Shown here: positions 8,537 to 17,809 of the stretch, in pieces | Numbering within the stretch: the first letter of the stretch is position 1 | How the letters are laid out: the number at the start of each line of letters is the position of its first letter | Source of the DNA: Paenisporosarcina sp. OV554 | Lineage (GTDB): Bacteria > Bacillota > Bacilli > Bacillales_A > Planococcaceae | Direction: 5' to 3' | Length of the DNA stretch: 64,000 nt | NCBI RefSeq assembly: GCF_003058165.1 | Contig: NZ_QBUC01000001.1 | Span: forward strand, 248,001-312,000 | Position numbers and translations under genes: made by a program | The notes under the pieces: model-generated | Told to the model about the DNA's origin: nothing | The model's input: the letters and a program-made list of their open reading frames with translations, nothing else | Database searches by the model: none

Positions 8537-8739
8537 TAGAATTCTTCTTCAATTTTGCGGGAACTTTTATAAAATCCAAAGTGCCCAGTTGCTAAACGTG
8601 CGTTTGTTCTTTGTTCAATCCGCTCATGACAAGGATCACACATATACGTATGAATTGGACGATTACGGAGTTTTTTTGCTTGAGGTGAATCATCAATTAA
8701 TTGATTGATAGTATCACAAATGACACATTTTACACGCAT
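8536..8739 (-). CDS. ylaI: Zinc-ribbon-like protein YlaI (DUF2197)
   Basis: A 67-residue protein with two cysteine pairs, CVIC and CDPC followed by HERI, as expected for a small zinc-binding domain. The middle LRNRPIHTYMC is typical of YlaI/DUF2197. Function unknown. AGGAGG lies before the ATG. It is the middle gene of a three-gene minus-strand unit, 12 bp after the upstream gene and overlapping the downstream one. Confidence 0.8.
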   Translation of the reverse strand: MRVKCVICDTINQLIDDSPQAKKLRNRPIHTYMCDPCHERIEQRTNARLATGHFGFYKSSRKIEEEF

Positions 8740-8751
8740 CGAATTAGCCTC

Positions 8752-9252
8752 CTAATCTACTCGAACTGCTTTCACATGTTTAATGGGATTGTCTAAGTTA
8801 GAGCCATCTGCAAGAAGTACATAGACCGGCCCGTCTTCACGTAAAGGTTTCCCATCCTGACTATATTTGAAGATAATAGAGTTTGCTTGTTCAAGTGTAA
8901 ACGAATGTTCCTCACCATTAGTTGTTTCAATAATAACAGCTTTAGCACTATCTTTTAGTTCAGCATTTTTTAAAAAATGTTTTAAATAGATACCAAAAGT
9001 GCCTGTTAACATTTTTGTTTTTTCATATTTCTTCTCGGATTTTAAAGTAGGTGGAAAAGTGGCACCTTCCATAATTTCACGAGACCAATGAGCTGACATT
9101 TTTTTTGTATAGTCGTCCAAATCGTTTTTTTCAATATGTTGTTCAGTGAAAAATGTAGTTAAATCTATACGACGATCATCAAAAATCCACACAGCCGGAT
9201 CCAATGTTATTTGGAATTGCACTTCGCCTTTTATCGGAATAATGTTTTCCAT
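8752..9252 (-). CDS. Conserved cytoplasmic protein, possibly YlaL
   Basis: A 166-residue soluble protein beginning with an IKGEVQFQITLDPAVWIFDDRRIDL strand-rich region and ending with DGPVYVLLADG. It sits where B. subtilis has ylaJ-ylaM, and I believe it corresponds to YlaL, but this rests on weak memory of the family. Some databases label similar proteins peptidyl-prolyl isomerase; I see no motif for that activity. GGAGGCACC precedes the ATG. First gene of the ylaI unit, with a promoter just upstream. Confidence 0.6.
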   Translation of the reverse strand: MENIIPIKGEVQFQITLDPAVWIFDDRRIDLTTFFTEQHIEKNDLDDYTKKMSAHWSREIMEGATFPPTLKSEKKYEKTKMLTGTFGIYLKHFLKNAELKDSAKAVIIETTNGEEHSFTLEQANSIIFKYSQDGKPLREDGPVYVLLADGSNLDNPIKHVKAVRVD

Positions 9253-9291
9253 TCTTTTGGTGCCTCCAATACTTATTACGATTCACCTTCT

Positions 9292-9319
9292 AGTATAACT
9301 CTTTGACTATATGTAACAA
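9292..9319 (-). promoter_or_regulatory. Promoter of the minus-strand ylaI unit
   Basis: On the minus strand TTGTTA (9314-9319) and TATACT (9292-9297) are 16 bp apart, about 40 bp before the first start codon. Confidence 0.5.
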
Positions 9320-9357
9320 AGAATTAAGTTTATAAACTTGGGTTTTAGAAGCGATGC

Positions 9358-9386
9358 TTGCAATTTTGCCTCTAGAAAGATACAAT
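9358..9386 (+). promoter_or_regulatory. Promoter of ylaN
   Basis: TTGCAA (9358-9363) and TACAAT (9381-9386) with 17-bp spacing, 36 bp before the ylaN ATG. It lies within the upstream extension of the longest frame, which argues for the shorter ylaN start. Confidence 0.5.
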
Positions 9387-9421
9387 TTACTAAGACAATA
9401 TTAGGTAATGGGGGCGTCCTC

Positions 9422-9706
9422 ATGGATACTAAATCACAACAATCGTATCAGCAAAAAGCTGTTGAACTTTTAAAAGCTGATGCTGAGAAAATAGCAAAAT
9501 TGATCAAGGTTCAAATTGATCATTTAACATTACCACAATGCCCACTTTACGAAGATGTTTTAGATACCCAAATGTATGGTTTATCTAAAGAAATTGATTT
9601 TGCCGTAAAACTAGGTCTTATGGAGCGTGAAGAAGGACGGATAATTCTATCGACACTTGAAAAAGAATTATCAGTAATGCATGATGCTTATACAAATAAA
9701 AAGTAA
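9422..9706 (+). CDS. ylaN: YlaN (UPF0358), Fur-associated iron homeostasis protein
   Basis: 94 residues from the ATG at 9422, the usual YlaN length (93). Helical, with the family sequence [23 protein letters not shown]. YlaN is essential on rich medium in B. subtilis unless iron is added, and recent work in Bacillus and Staphylococcus places it as a partner of the iron repressor Fur. A longer frame would add 28 residues but contains the promoter; GGGGGCG stands before the chosen ATG. Single-gene unit with its own terminator. Confidence 0.88.
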   Translation: MDTKSQQSYQQKAVELLKADAEKIAKLIKVQIDHLTLPQCPLYEDVLDTQMYGLSKEIDFAVKLGLMEREEGRIILSTLEKELSVMHDAYTNKK

Positions 9707-9707
9707 G

Positions 9708-9738
9708 AAACTCAAACTCAGCATGTGTTTGAGTTTTT
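9708..9738 (+). terminator. Terminator of ylaN
   Basis: AACTCAAAC and GTTTGAGTT form the stem, followed by seven T. Confidence 0.85.
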
Positions 9739-9767
9739 TTGCTAGATAAAAGAAAACGAGGTTTCCC

Positions 9768-10931
9768 ATGATTTCATATTTGAAACGCTACACAAAACAC
9801 TTTGATTACTCGTTATTTATTACATACATGTTCTTATGTCTATTTGGATTAGTAATGATTTATAGTGCAAGTATGGTTTGGTCCGTAAATCGCTACGGTT
9901 TTGAGCCTGATCACTTTTACAAGAAGCAAGTTTTGAATTTAATCTTGGCTGTTCCGGCATTAATAATCGGTGCATTATTCCCTTATAAACATTATCGCAA
10001 AAAGCCAATGATGGTTGCGATGTTGGTCGTTATGTTTACTTTACTCGTAGCAGTTCATTTTGTCGGGTATGCTGCCGGTGGTGCGAAAAGTTGGATCAAT
10101 CTTGGATTTGGGAACATACAACCTTCTGAGCTTGCCAAAATAATTATGGTGCTTTATTTTGCTGGAGTTTTTGCAAATAAAGCAAGGAAAGGCCCGATTG
10201 ATAGCTTTAACCAATCCATTGCACCTCCAGTTACCGTACTTGTCTTAGTAGTTGCATTAGTCCTCAGTGAGGTAGACATGGGTTCTGCAATGATTATCTT
10301 TTTTACAGCAATTTCAGTAATGGCTGCTAGTGGAATTCAAATCCGAACATTTGTGAAGATAAGTGGTATCATCGTTGGTGCTCTTGCAATTATTACACCA
10401 TTTCTGTATTTACTTCGGGACACATTCATTACAGAACGTCGACTAGGACGACTTGAGGCATTTTTAAATCCTTTTGAATATGAGCAAGGATTTGGTTACC
10501 AGGTTGTCAATGGATATTTAGCAATTGGCGCAGGTGGTTTGAAAGGTTTAGGTCTAGGTCAATCTGTTCAAAAACAAGGATACCTACCAGAACCACAAAC
10601 GGATTTTATCATGGCAATTATAGCCGAAGAGTTAGGAATTGTAGGTGTATTAATTGTTATTGGTGGTCTAGGATATATTGTGTTGCGTGCATTAACAATT
10701 GCTTTAAAAGCTCAAGACCCTCATGCTAGAATGATAGCCGCAGGTTTTGCTAGTTTGATTGGTTTTCAAACATTCATCAACTTAGGTGGGCTTTTAGGCC
10801 TAATCCCGTTAACAGGAGTGCCACTGCCTTTTATTAGTTATGGCGGAACATCCGTCATTTTGTTATCTTTAGCAATGGGGATATTGTTAAATGTCTCAAT
10901 GTTTGTAAAGTTAGAAAAAACGCGAAGCTAA
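9768..10931 (+). CDS. ftsW: Septal SEDS peptidoglycan glycosyltransferase FtsW
   Basis: A 387-residue SEDS-family polytopic membrane protein (about ten membrane segments). The family marks are present: GGAKSWINLG...QPSELAKI in the first half and the PEPQTDFIMAIIAEELG, PFISYGGTS stretches in the second. SEDS proteins polymerise glycan strands from lipid II together with a class B PBP; the ftsW copy directly upstream of pyc is the vegetative divisome copy in B. subtilis. A second SEDS gene (spoVE position) lies at 53.3 kb. Followed 16 bp later by pycA. Confidence 0.9.
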   Translation: MISYLKRYTKHFDYSLFITYMFLCLFGLVMIYSASMVWSVNRYGFEPDHFYKKQVLNLILAVPALIIGALFPYKHYRKKPMMVAMLVVMFTLLVAVHFVGYAAGGAKSWINLGFGNIQPSELAKIIMVLYFAGVFANKARKGPIDSFNQSIAPPVTVLVLVVALVLSEVDMGSAMIIFFTAISVMAASGIQIRTFVKISGIIVGALAIITPFLYLLRDTFITERRLGRLEAFLNPFEYEQGFGYQVVNGYLAIGAGGLKGLGLGQSVQKQGYLPEPQTDFIMAIIAEELGIVGVLIVIGGLGYIVLRALTIALKAQDPHARMIAAGFASLIGFQTFINLGGLLGLIPLTGVPLPFISYGGTSVILLSLAMGILLNVSMFVKLEKTRS

Positions 10932-10947
10932 GGGGTGTCGTCACATT

Positions 10948-13900
10948 ATGAAAACGATTCACAAGATTTTAGTTGCTAACCGCGGAGAAATTGCTATTCG
11001 AATTTTCCGTGCTTGTACCGAATTAAAACTGCCTACCGTATCGATTTACTCTAGAGAAGATAGTGGTTCATTTCATCGATACAAAGCGGATGAATCGTAT
11101 TTAGTGGGGGATGGAAAGAAACCAATTGATGCATATCTTGATATTGAAGGAATTTTAGCAATCGCAAAAAATAGTGGCGCAAATGCGATTCATCCTGGAT
11201 ACGGGTTTCTTTCTGAAAACGCAGATTTTGCAAGACGCTGTGAAGAAGAAGGAATCATATTCATCGGTCCTACTTCTGAGCATTTAAATATGTTCGGCGA
11301 CAAAGTGAAAGCGCGTACACAAGCTGTATTAGCTGGTATACCTGTAATTCCTGGTAGTGATGGACCTGTTTCATCCGTAGAAGAAGTGAAAGCTTTCGGT
11401 GACGCAAATGGCTATCCATTGATGGTCAAAGCTTCCTCTGGCGGTGGCGGACGAGGGATGAGAGTAGTCCCTACTGCAAATGACGTAGAATCTGCCTTTG
11501 AGCGAGCAAGTTCAGAAGCAAAGGCTGCCTTTGGATCTGATGAATTATACGTGGAAAAACTCGTTGAAAAGCCTAAACATATTGAAGTTCAAATATTGGG
11601 AGATAAACACGGTAATTTGGTTCATTTATATGAACGTGATTGCTCGATTCAACGCAGACATCAAAAAGTCGTTGAAATTGCTCCTTCTAATTCAATTTCA
11701 AAGGAATTGCGAAATCGTATTTGTGATGCAGCGGTTCAATTAATGAACAATGTAAAATACATAAACGCAGGGACAGTTGAATTCTTGGTATCAGGAGATG
11801 AGTTTTATTTCATCGAAGTTAATCCTCGAATTCAAGTAGAACATACCATTACTGAAATGATAACGGGAATTGATATTGTCCATACTCAAATTCATATAGC
11901 TGATGGTTCATTTTTACATGAAGAAGAAACAGGCATGCCATCCCAAAAAGACATTCCATTATTTGGCTTCGCTATACAATCTCGTGTTACAACAGAAGAT
12001 CCATTAAATCAATTCATGCCAGACACTGGGAAATTGATGGTATATCGCTCTGGTGGGGGCTTTGGCGTTCGTCTAGACGCAGGGAATGGTTTCCAAGGTG
12101 CTGTGATTTCGCCTTACTATGATTCTTTGTTAGTCAAAGTGTCAACTTGGGGCAAAACGTTTAAAGAAGCAGCTTCAAAAATGGATCGGAATCTACAAGA
12201 GTTCCGAATTCGAGGAATTAAAACAAATATTCCTTTCTTGGAAAATGTTGTCAAACACCGTAATTTTATTACGGGGAATTTTAACACTAGCTTTATTGAT
12301 TCAACACCTGAATTATTTTTGTTCCCCACTCGAAAAGACAGAGGGACTAAATTATTAAATTATATTGGGAACGTAACTGTCAATGGTTTCCCTGGAATCG
12401 AAAAAGCTTCGAAACCGGTTTTCGCTATTCCTAGAAAACCCCAAATTGATTTACTTGTTCCACCCATGCATGGTACAAAACAAATTTTGAATGAGCGGGG
12501 AGCAGAAGGACTTGTTAAGTGGATTCACGAACAAAAAGATGTGTTGATAACTGACACAACATTCCGTGATGCACATCAATCACTTCTAGCGACTCGAGTT
12601 CGATCTAATGACATGTATGAGATTGCAGAGCAGTCAGCAAGAGCTATGCATGATGCCTTTTCTTTTGAAATGTGGGGAGGAGCAACATTTGATGTTGCTT
12701 ATCGCTTCTTGAAAGAAAATCCATGGGACCGTTTACTGAAAATGCGTCAAATGATTCCAAATGTTTTACTACAAATGTTAGTTCGTGGAGCAAATGCTGT
12801 TGGATATAAGAACTATCCAGACAATGTTATCCGCGAATTTATCCAACAATCAGCAGAAGCAGGAATTGATGTATTCCGAATCTTTGATAGCTTGAACTGG
12901 ATAAAAGGAATGGAAGTTGCAATTGATTCAGCACGTCAATCAGGTAAAATCGCAGAAGCTGCAATTTGTTATACAGGTGATATATTAGATGATTCTCGTG
13001 GCAAATATACAGTTGCATACTATAAAGAAATGGCCAAAGAATTAGAATCAGCCGGAGCACATATTTTAGCGATAAAAGATATGGCTGGCTTATTGAAACC
13101 AGAAGCTGCGTATCGATTAATTTCAGAGCTAAAGGAAACTGTTTCTCTGCCTATTCATTTACACACACATGATACAAGTGGTAACGGTATCTACTTATAT
13201 GCGAAAGCGATTGAAGCTGGGATAGACATAGTGGATACAGCTCTTGGCACTATGGCAGGATTAACGTCACAACCAAGCGCAAATTCATTAACGTATGCCT
13301 TAAAGGGCAGCAAACGTGAAGTACGTACAGACATTAAAGCACTTGAACAACTATCTCATTATTGGGAAGATGTACGTAAATATTACAAAGAGTTCGAATC
13401 TGGCATGATGAGTCCACATACAGAAATATATGTGCATGAAATGCCTGGTGGCCAATACTCGAACTTGCAACAACAAGCAAAGGCAGTCGGTCTAGCTTCT
13501 CGTTTCGAAGAAGTTAAAGAAATGTATTCAAATGTTAATATTATGTTTGGTGACGTAGTAAAAGTTACTCCTTCATCCAAAGTAGTAGGGGATATGGCAC
13601 TCTTTATGGTCCAAAATGATTTAACTGAAGAAACGGTGTTAACTCGCGGAAAAACAGTAGATTTCCCAGATTCAGTTATTGAGTTTTTCCAAGGCTATAT
13701 TGGACAACCTTATGGTGGTTTCCCAGAAGAAATCCAAAAAGTGATATTAAAAGATCGTCAAGCGATTACAGTACGTCCAGGAGAATTGTTGGAACCTGTA
13801 AATTTTGAACAATTAAAAGAAGAGCTTTTCCACAAACTTGGTCGTCCGGTTGATAGCCATGAAGTATTAGCTTACGCGCTGTATCCTAAAGTGTTTGACG

Positions 13901-14388
13901 AGTACTCAGTTATGGAGAAAAAATTTGGTGATGTGTCAGTTCTGGATACGCCAACTTTCTTATATGGAATGCGTTTAGGAGAAGAAATTGAAGTAGAGAT
14001 TGAAAAAGGTAAGACGTTAATTATCAAAATGGTATCAATCAGTGAGCCACAATCTGATGGTAATCGTGTCATTTATTTTGAATTAAATGGGCAACCACGA
14101 GAAGTGATGATTCAAGATATGACTGTTGAATCTGACATCACACAAAAGCAGAAATCAGATATTTCGAATCCAAATCACATTGGGGCAACAATGCCAGGAA
14201 CTGTGTTGAAAGTCGTAATTGCTAACGGTAGTCGAGTTAAACGAGGAGACCATTTACTAATTACAGAAGCAATGAAGATGGAAACAACTGTCCAAGCTCC
14301 ATTTAATGGAGTAATTAAAGAAATTCATGTATCAGCTGGAACTGCAATAGCAACAGGTGATTTATTAATAGAAATGGAAAAAGAATAA
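10948..14388 (+). CDS. pycA: Pyruvate carboxylase
   Basis: A 1146-residue multidomain enzyme that carboxylates pyruvate to oxaloacetate using ATP, bicarbonate and biotin, refilling the TCA cycle. Order: biotin carboxylase (about 1-460, with SSGGGGRGMR ATP-grasp loop and EVNPRIQVEHT), carboxyltransferase TIM barrel (about 530-830, ITDTTFRDAHQSLLATR and HTHDTSGN), allosteric linker, and C-terminal biotin carrier with EAMKMET, biotin lysine at about 1110. Length matches the single-chain alpha4 type. AAGGGGTG before the ATG. Position between ftsW and ctaA is as in B. subtilis. Confidence 0.97.
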   Translation: MKTIHKILVANRGEIAIRIFRACTELKLPTVSIYSREDSGSFHRYKADESYLVGDGKKPIDAYLDIEGILAIAKNSGANAIHPGYGFLSENADFARRCEEEGIIFIGPTSEHLNMFGDKVKARTQAVLAGIPVIPGSDGPVSSVEEVKAFGDANGYPLMVKASSGGGGRGMRVVPTANDVESAFERASSEAKAAFGSDELYVEKLVEKPKHIEVQILGDKHGNLVHLYERDCSIQRRHQKVVEIAPSNSISKELRNRICDAAVQLMNNVKYINAGTVEFLVSGDEFYFIEVNPRIQVEHTITEMITGIDIVHTQIHIADGSFLHEEETGMPSQKDIPLFGFAIQSRVTTEDPLNQFMPDTGKLMVYRSGGGFGVRLDAGNGFQGAVISPYYDSLLVKVSTWGKTFKEAASKMDRNLQEFRIRGIKTNIPFLENVVKHRNFITGNFNTSFIDSTPELFLFPTRKDRGTKLLNYIGNVTVNGFPGIEKASKPVFAIPRKPQIDLLVPPMHGTKQILNERGAEGLVKWIHEQKDVLITDTTFRDAHQSLLATRVRSNDMYEIAEQSARAMHDAFSFEMWGGATFDVAYRFLKENPWDRLLKMRQMIPNVLLQMLVRGANAVGYKNYPDNVIREFIQQSAEAGIDVFRIFDSLNWIKGMEVAIDSARQSGKIAEAAICYTGDILDDSRGKYTVAYYKEMAKELESAGAHILAIKDMAGLLKPEAAYRLISELKETVSLPIHLHTHDTSGNGIYLYAKAIEAGIDIVDTALGTMAGLTSQPSANSLTYALKGSKREVRTDIKALEQLSHYWEDVRKYYKEFESGMMSPHTEIYVHEMPGGQYSNLQQQAKAVGLASRFEEVKEMYSNVNIMFGDVVKVTPSSKVVGDMALFMVQNDLTEETVLTRGKTVDFPDSVIEFFQGYIGQPYGGFPEEIQKVILKDRQAITVRPGELLEPVNFEQLKEELFHKLGRPVDSHEVLAYALYPKVFDEYSVMEKKFGDVSVLDTPTFLYGMRLGEEIEVEIEKGKTLIIKMVSISEPQSDGNRVIYFELNGQPREVMIQDMTVESDITQKQKSDISNPNHIGATMPGTVLKVVIANGSRVKRGDHLLITEAMKMETTVQAPFNGVIKEIHVSAGTAIATGDLLIEMEKE

Positions 14389-14391
14389 AAT

Positions 14392-14430
14392 AAAAGCAGT
14401 TCCGCTTTTCGCGGAACTGCTTTTATTTTT
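14392..14430. terminator. Bidirectional terminator between pycA and ctaA
   Basis: AAAAGCAGTTCCGC and GCGGAACTGCTTTT form a perfect 14-bp stem with a TTTTC loop. It lies between convergent genes. Confidence 0.92.
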
Positions 14431-15343
14431 GTGTTTTATTAGAACGGCTACGTGAAAGTAGTAAAATCATATAACATAATAACCCAAATAGTAAGGAGAT
14501 CAAAAGAGAATGAACTAACGCGAAGTATAAATTAAGTTTTGTTAAAACCACTACCATACCTGAGATCACCTGAAGCGAAACAATTATAAAAGCAGTAATC
14601 CAACCATAGTACAATACTCGTTGATCTTTATAGTTTTTAACTGCATGCCAAGCAATAAATGCTATCCATATAAAAATTAGTGCAGCTGCAGTGCGATGTC
14701 CCATTTGAACCCATTCATACATGTTTGAAGGCAAAGAGAATTGATCATTGTTACATAAAGGCCAATCCGGACAAATTAAACCTGAATCAGTATGCCTCAC
14801 GAGTGCGCCAGTATATACGACAATGTACGAGTAAAGCGTTACACCAACTGTATGCCATTTTAGTTTTGATCCAATTCTCAATTTATCAGCGTCAAATTTT
14901 CGATCAACTTCAAAAATGAGGAGAGTTAACAATAATACGGAAGCAAAAGACAATAAGGAAATTCCAAAGTGAAGCGCTAATATAAAATCACCTTGTCCCC
15001 ATAATACTTGAGCAGCTCCTATTAAAGCTTGCAGGATTAAGAAAAACATAGCCATCACAGCTAAAAATTTTGTTTCGCGTATATGCCCCATCACTTTCCA
15101 AGACCATACTGACAATATTAATATAAGAAAGCCAACAGATCCTGTGACGACGCGATGAGAAAATTCAATTAAAACTTCTGTAGTAATTTTATCTGGAATT
15201 AATTGTCCATTACACCCTGGCCAATGTCTGCCACAACCCATGCCACTTTCTGTTTTGGTGACAAGTGCACCGCCAAGAAGAATGAGCAACATGCCGATTG
15301 TTGCAGCAACTGCAAACCATTTTAAGTATTTACTTTGTTGCAT
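14423..15343 (-). CDS. ctaA: Heme A synthase CtaA
   Basis: About 306 residues with eight membrane segments. It oxidises the heme O methyl group at C8 to a formyl group, giving heme A for caa3/aa3 oxidases. The Bacillus-type disulfide pair CGRHWPGC is near the N-terminus and a second pair CPDWPLC sits in the other half; conserved His are in EFSHR, LHFG, MGHR and LVHS. The frame can start at GTG 15352, but TAGGTG stands 6 nt before the ATG at 15341-15343, which is preferred. Divergent from ctaB, as in B. subtilis. Confidence 0.92.
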   Translation of the reverse strand: MQQSKYLKWFAVAATIGMLLILLGGALVTKTESGMGCGRHWPGCNGQLIPDKITTEVLIEFSHRVVTGSVGFLILILSVWSWKVMGHIRETKFLAVMAMFFLILQALIGAAQVLWGQGDFILALHFGISLLSFASVLLLTLLIFEVDRKFDADKLRIGSKLKWHTVGVTLYSYIVVYTGALVRHTDSGLICPDWPLCNNDQFSLPSNMYEWVQMGHRTAAALIFIWIAFIAWHAVKNYKDQRVLYYGWITAFIIVSLQVISGMVVVLTKLNLYFALVHSLLISLLFGLLCYMILLLSRSRSNKTQK

Positions 15344-15667
15344 GAATGACACCTACTTTGTATAAACTGATTGCGATAAAAGTGAGAACCTGCTTGTTTG
15401 ATAATAGCTAAGAAACAGTGAAAATACAATGTCTAGCCTGCAATCTCCATCAATACGATTCTGCTTTTCACAAATTGTTCATAAAAAATTCTTTTTCCAT
15501 TCACAAAACTTTTACTAAAATGCTTTAGTATAGAGTTGTTGTGTATCGTTGACAAGGAACCGCTTAATGCTTTTTATCGAATTTCTAGTTATATATAGAA
15601 ATAACATCAGTTTTTCGATATAGTAATGGTAGCGGAATATGCTTACAACTTTGAAAGGGGGAGTTTC
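15344..15667. promoter_or_regulatory. Divergent control region between ctaA and ctaB
   Basis: A gene-free stretch of about 320 bp. On the plus strand TTGACA (15549-15554) and TTTTAT (15572-15577) with 17-bp spacing form a plausible promoter for ctaB. In B. subtilis this region is activated by the ResD response regulator; I cannot identify ResD boxes with confidence. Confidence 0.5.
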
Positions 15668-16585
15668 ATGTCAAACGGTAAAGCGATTACTGCAAGTTCA
15701 GAGGCGAATCCTGTCACAACATCTTTTGTTAAGGACTTTCTTGCTTTGATCAAGATTGGAATTGTAAACTCAAATCTTGTAACTACGTTTACGGGATTGT
15801 GGTTAGCTTTCCAATTTTCAACTCGTCACTTTTTAGACGAACTAGACTTAATGTTCTTTACGCTTTTAGGTTCAGCATTGATTATTGCTGGTTCGGGCGC
15901 AATGAACAACTTCATCGATCGTGATATTGACCCGATTATGTCAAGAACAAAATCAAGACCAACTGTGACGGGCAGATTTAAACCTAATACCGTATTGTCC
16001 GTTTCTCTATCCTTTTTAGTTGTTGGTGAGATTTTGTTATTTATGGCATCGGTCTCTGCTGGAGTATGGGGACTAGCTGGTATCATCAGTTATGTCGTCT
16101 TATACACCATGTGGTCAAAAAGAAAACATGTGAGCAATACAATTGTCGGTAGTATTTCTGGTGCAATCCCACCCGTTATTGGTTGGGCTGCAGTGGAACC
16201 AACACTTGGATGGGGAGCACTTTCACTATTCCTCATTATGTTTGCATGGCAGCCACCACATTTTTACGCACTTGCAATGAAACGAACGGAAGAATATCGA
16301 GCAGCAGGTATCCCTATGTTGCCGGTTGTTAAAGGATTTGCTCATACAAAGCGCTCCATGCTACTGTGGATTTTAGTTCTTTTTCCTCTCCCATTCCTAC
16401 TCATGCAACTTGGAACATGGTTCCTCGTTCTGGCAACTGTGCTGAATTTAGGTTGGCTAATACTTGCATTAAAAGGCTTTAAAGCAGAAGATGATTTAAA
16501 ATGGGCAAAAGGCATGTTTATTTATTCGTTAAATTACATGACCATCATATTTGTTTCGATGATTATTTTCTCGATTTTTAGCTAA
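15668..16585 (+). CDS. ctaB: Protoheme IX farnesyltransferase (heme O synthase) CtaB
   Basis: 305 residues, UbiA-type polyprenyl transferase with about nine membrane segments. It adds a farnesyl group to heme B to give heme O, the substrate of CtaA. The first Asp-rich motif NNFIDRDIDPIMSRTKSRP is intact. The longest frame starts at GTG 15626, but GAAAGGGGGAG directly precedes the ATG at 15668. Followed by ctaC after about 100 bp. Confidence 0.93.
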   Translation: MSNGKAITASSEANPVTTSFVKDFLALIKIGIVNSNLVTTFTGLWLAFQFSTRHFLDELDLMFFTLLGSALIIAGSGAMNNFIDRDIDPIMSRTKSRPTVTGRFKPNTVLSVSLSFLVVGEILLFMASVSAGVWGLAGIISYVVLYTMWSKRKHVSNTIVGSISGAIPPVIGWAAVEPTLGWGALSLFLIMFAWQPPHFYALAMKRTEEYRAAGIPMLPVVKGFAHTKRSMLLWILVLFPLPFLLMQLGTWFLVLATVLNLGWLILALKGFKAEDDLKWAKGMFIYSLNYMTIIFVSMIIFSIFS

Positions 16586-16683
16586 CTTTGGGATTCTTTC
16601 TTTGAATGTAGAATTCATATAGAATAGAACCAGACCGCTTTACACACTTGAATACTCAAACGAAAGAGGGGGTTGATTAAGCT

Positions 16684-17775
16684 ATGATAAAAGGGATCAA
16701 AAAATGGCGTCTCTTTTCACTTGTGACCGCTCTAATGGTCTTTTTATCTGGATGTGGTGAAGAGCACTTATCGACACTAACACCAGCAGGACAAGTTGGT
16801 AGAGATCAATTAAATTTAATGGTACTTTCAACAGGAATTATGGTACTAGTAATTATTGTAGTTTTAGTTGTTTATCTTCTTACAATCATTAAATTCCGTC
16901 GTTCTAAAGTTGGAGAAGATGTGATTCCTAAACAAGTTGAAGGAAATCACACACTGGAACTTATTTGGACAATCATTCCGATTATTTTACTTTTAATCTT
17001 GGCTGTTCCAACGGTTATTGCTACATACAACTTAGCTGATGTCAGTGGCATGGATAAAAAGGATGCAAAAGGTAATGCGACAGCGGTTACAGTAAACGTT
17101 AAAGCTAACCTGTACTGGTGGGAATTTGAGTATCCTGATTTAGGAATCATAACTGCTCAAGAGTTAGTTGTACCAACGAAAGAGAAAGTTTACTTTAACC
17201 TAAAAGCTGCTGATGTAAAGCACTCATTCTGGATTCCTGCTGCTGGTGGTAAATTGGATACAAACGTTGAAAACATTAACAAATTCTATTTAGAATTTGA
17301 CAAACCATCTGCAGGTCTTGAAGATGGCGTGTTTTATGGTAAGTGTGCTGAACTTTGTGGTCCTTCACACGCACTAATGGACTTTAAAGTAAAATCATTA
17401 GACCGTGATGACTTTGATAAATGGGTTGCAAACATGCAAGCTTCTAAAGAAGCGGAAACTCCTGAAACTGATTTAGCTCAACAAGGTCAGGAACTCTTCA
17501 CTAACAAAACCTGTATCGGATGTCATGCTGTATCTGGCGCAGGAACTACAGGTGCTCGAGGTCCAAGCTTGGCAACATTCGGTGATCGTAACCGCGTCGC
17601 TGGTTTCATGGAAAAAACAGATGAAAACGTTAAGGCATGGATTAATGATCCTGAAGCGCATAAACCAGGTAACACAATGCCACAACCAGAAGATATAAAT
17701 AGTGGCAAGAAATTTACAGATCAAGAGCTCACAGCTCTGACAGAATACTTAATGGGACTATCTGTAGAAGAATAA
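16684..17775 (+). CDS. ctaC: Cytochrome caa3 oxidase subunit II (CtaC) with fused cytochrome c
   Basis: 363 residues. Lipoprotein signal with FLSGCG (lipid-carrying Cys at 24), two membrane helices, a cupredoxin domain with the CuA ligands in CAELCGPSHALMDF, then a C-terminal cytochrome c domain with CIGCH and a distal Met in GNTMPQ. The fused heme c makes this a caa3-type oxidase that takes electrons from membrane cytochrome c. AGAGGGGG before the ATG. First of the ctaCDEF structural run. Confidence 0.95.
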   Translation: MIKGIKKWRLFSLVTALMVFLSGCGEEHLSTLTPAGQVGRDQLNLMVLSTGIMVLVIIVVLVVYLLTIIKFRRSKVGEDVIPKQVEGNHTLELIWTIIPIILLLILAVPTVIATYNLADVSGMDKKDAKGNATAVTVNVKANLYWWEFEYPDLGIITAQELVVPTKEKVYFNLKAADVKHSFWIPAAGGKLDTNVENINKFYLEFDKPSAGLEDGVFYGKCAELCGPSHALMDFKVKSLDRDDFDKWVANMQASKEAETPETDLAQQGQELFTNKTCIGCHAVSGAGTTGARGPSLATFGDRNRVAGFMEKTDENVKAWINDPEAHKPGNTMPQPEDINSGKKFTDQELTALTEYLMGLSVEE

Positions 17776-17809
17776 TCTTCTAGAGAATGACAAGAAGGAG
17801 GTTAAAGTT

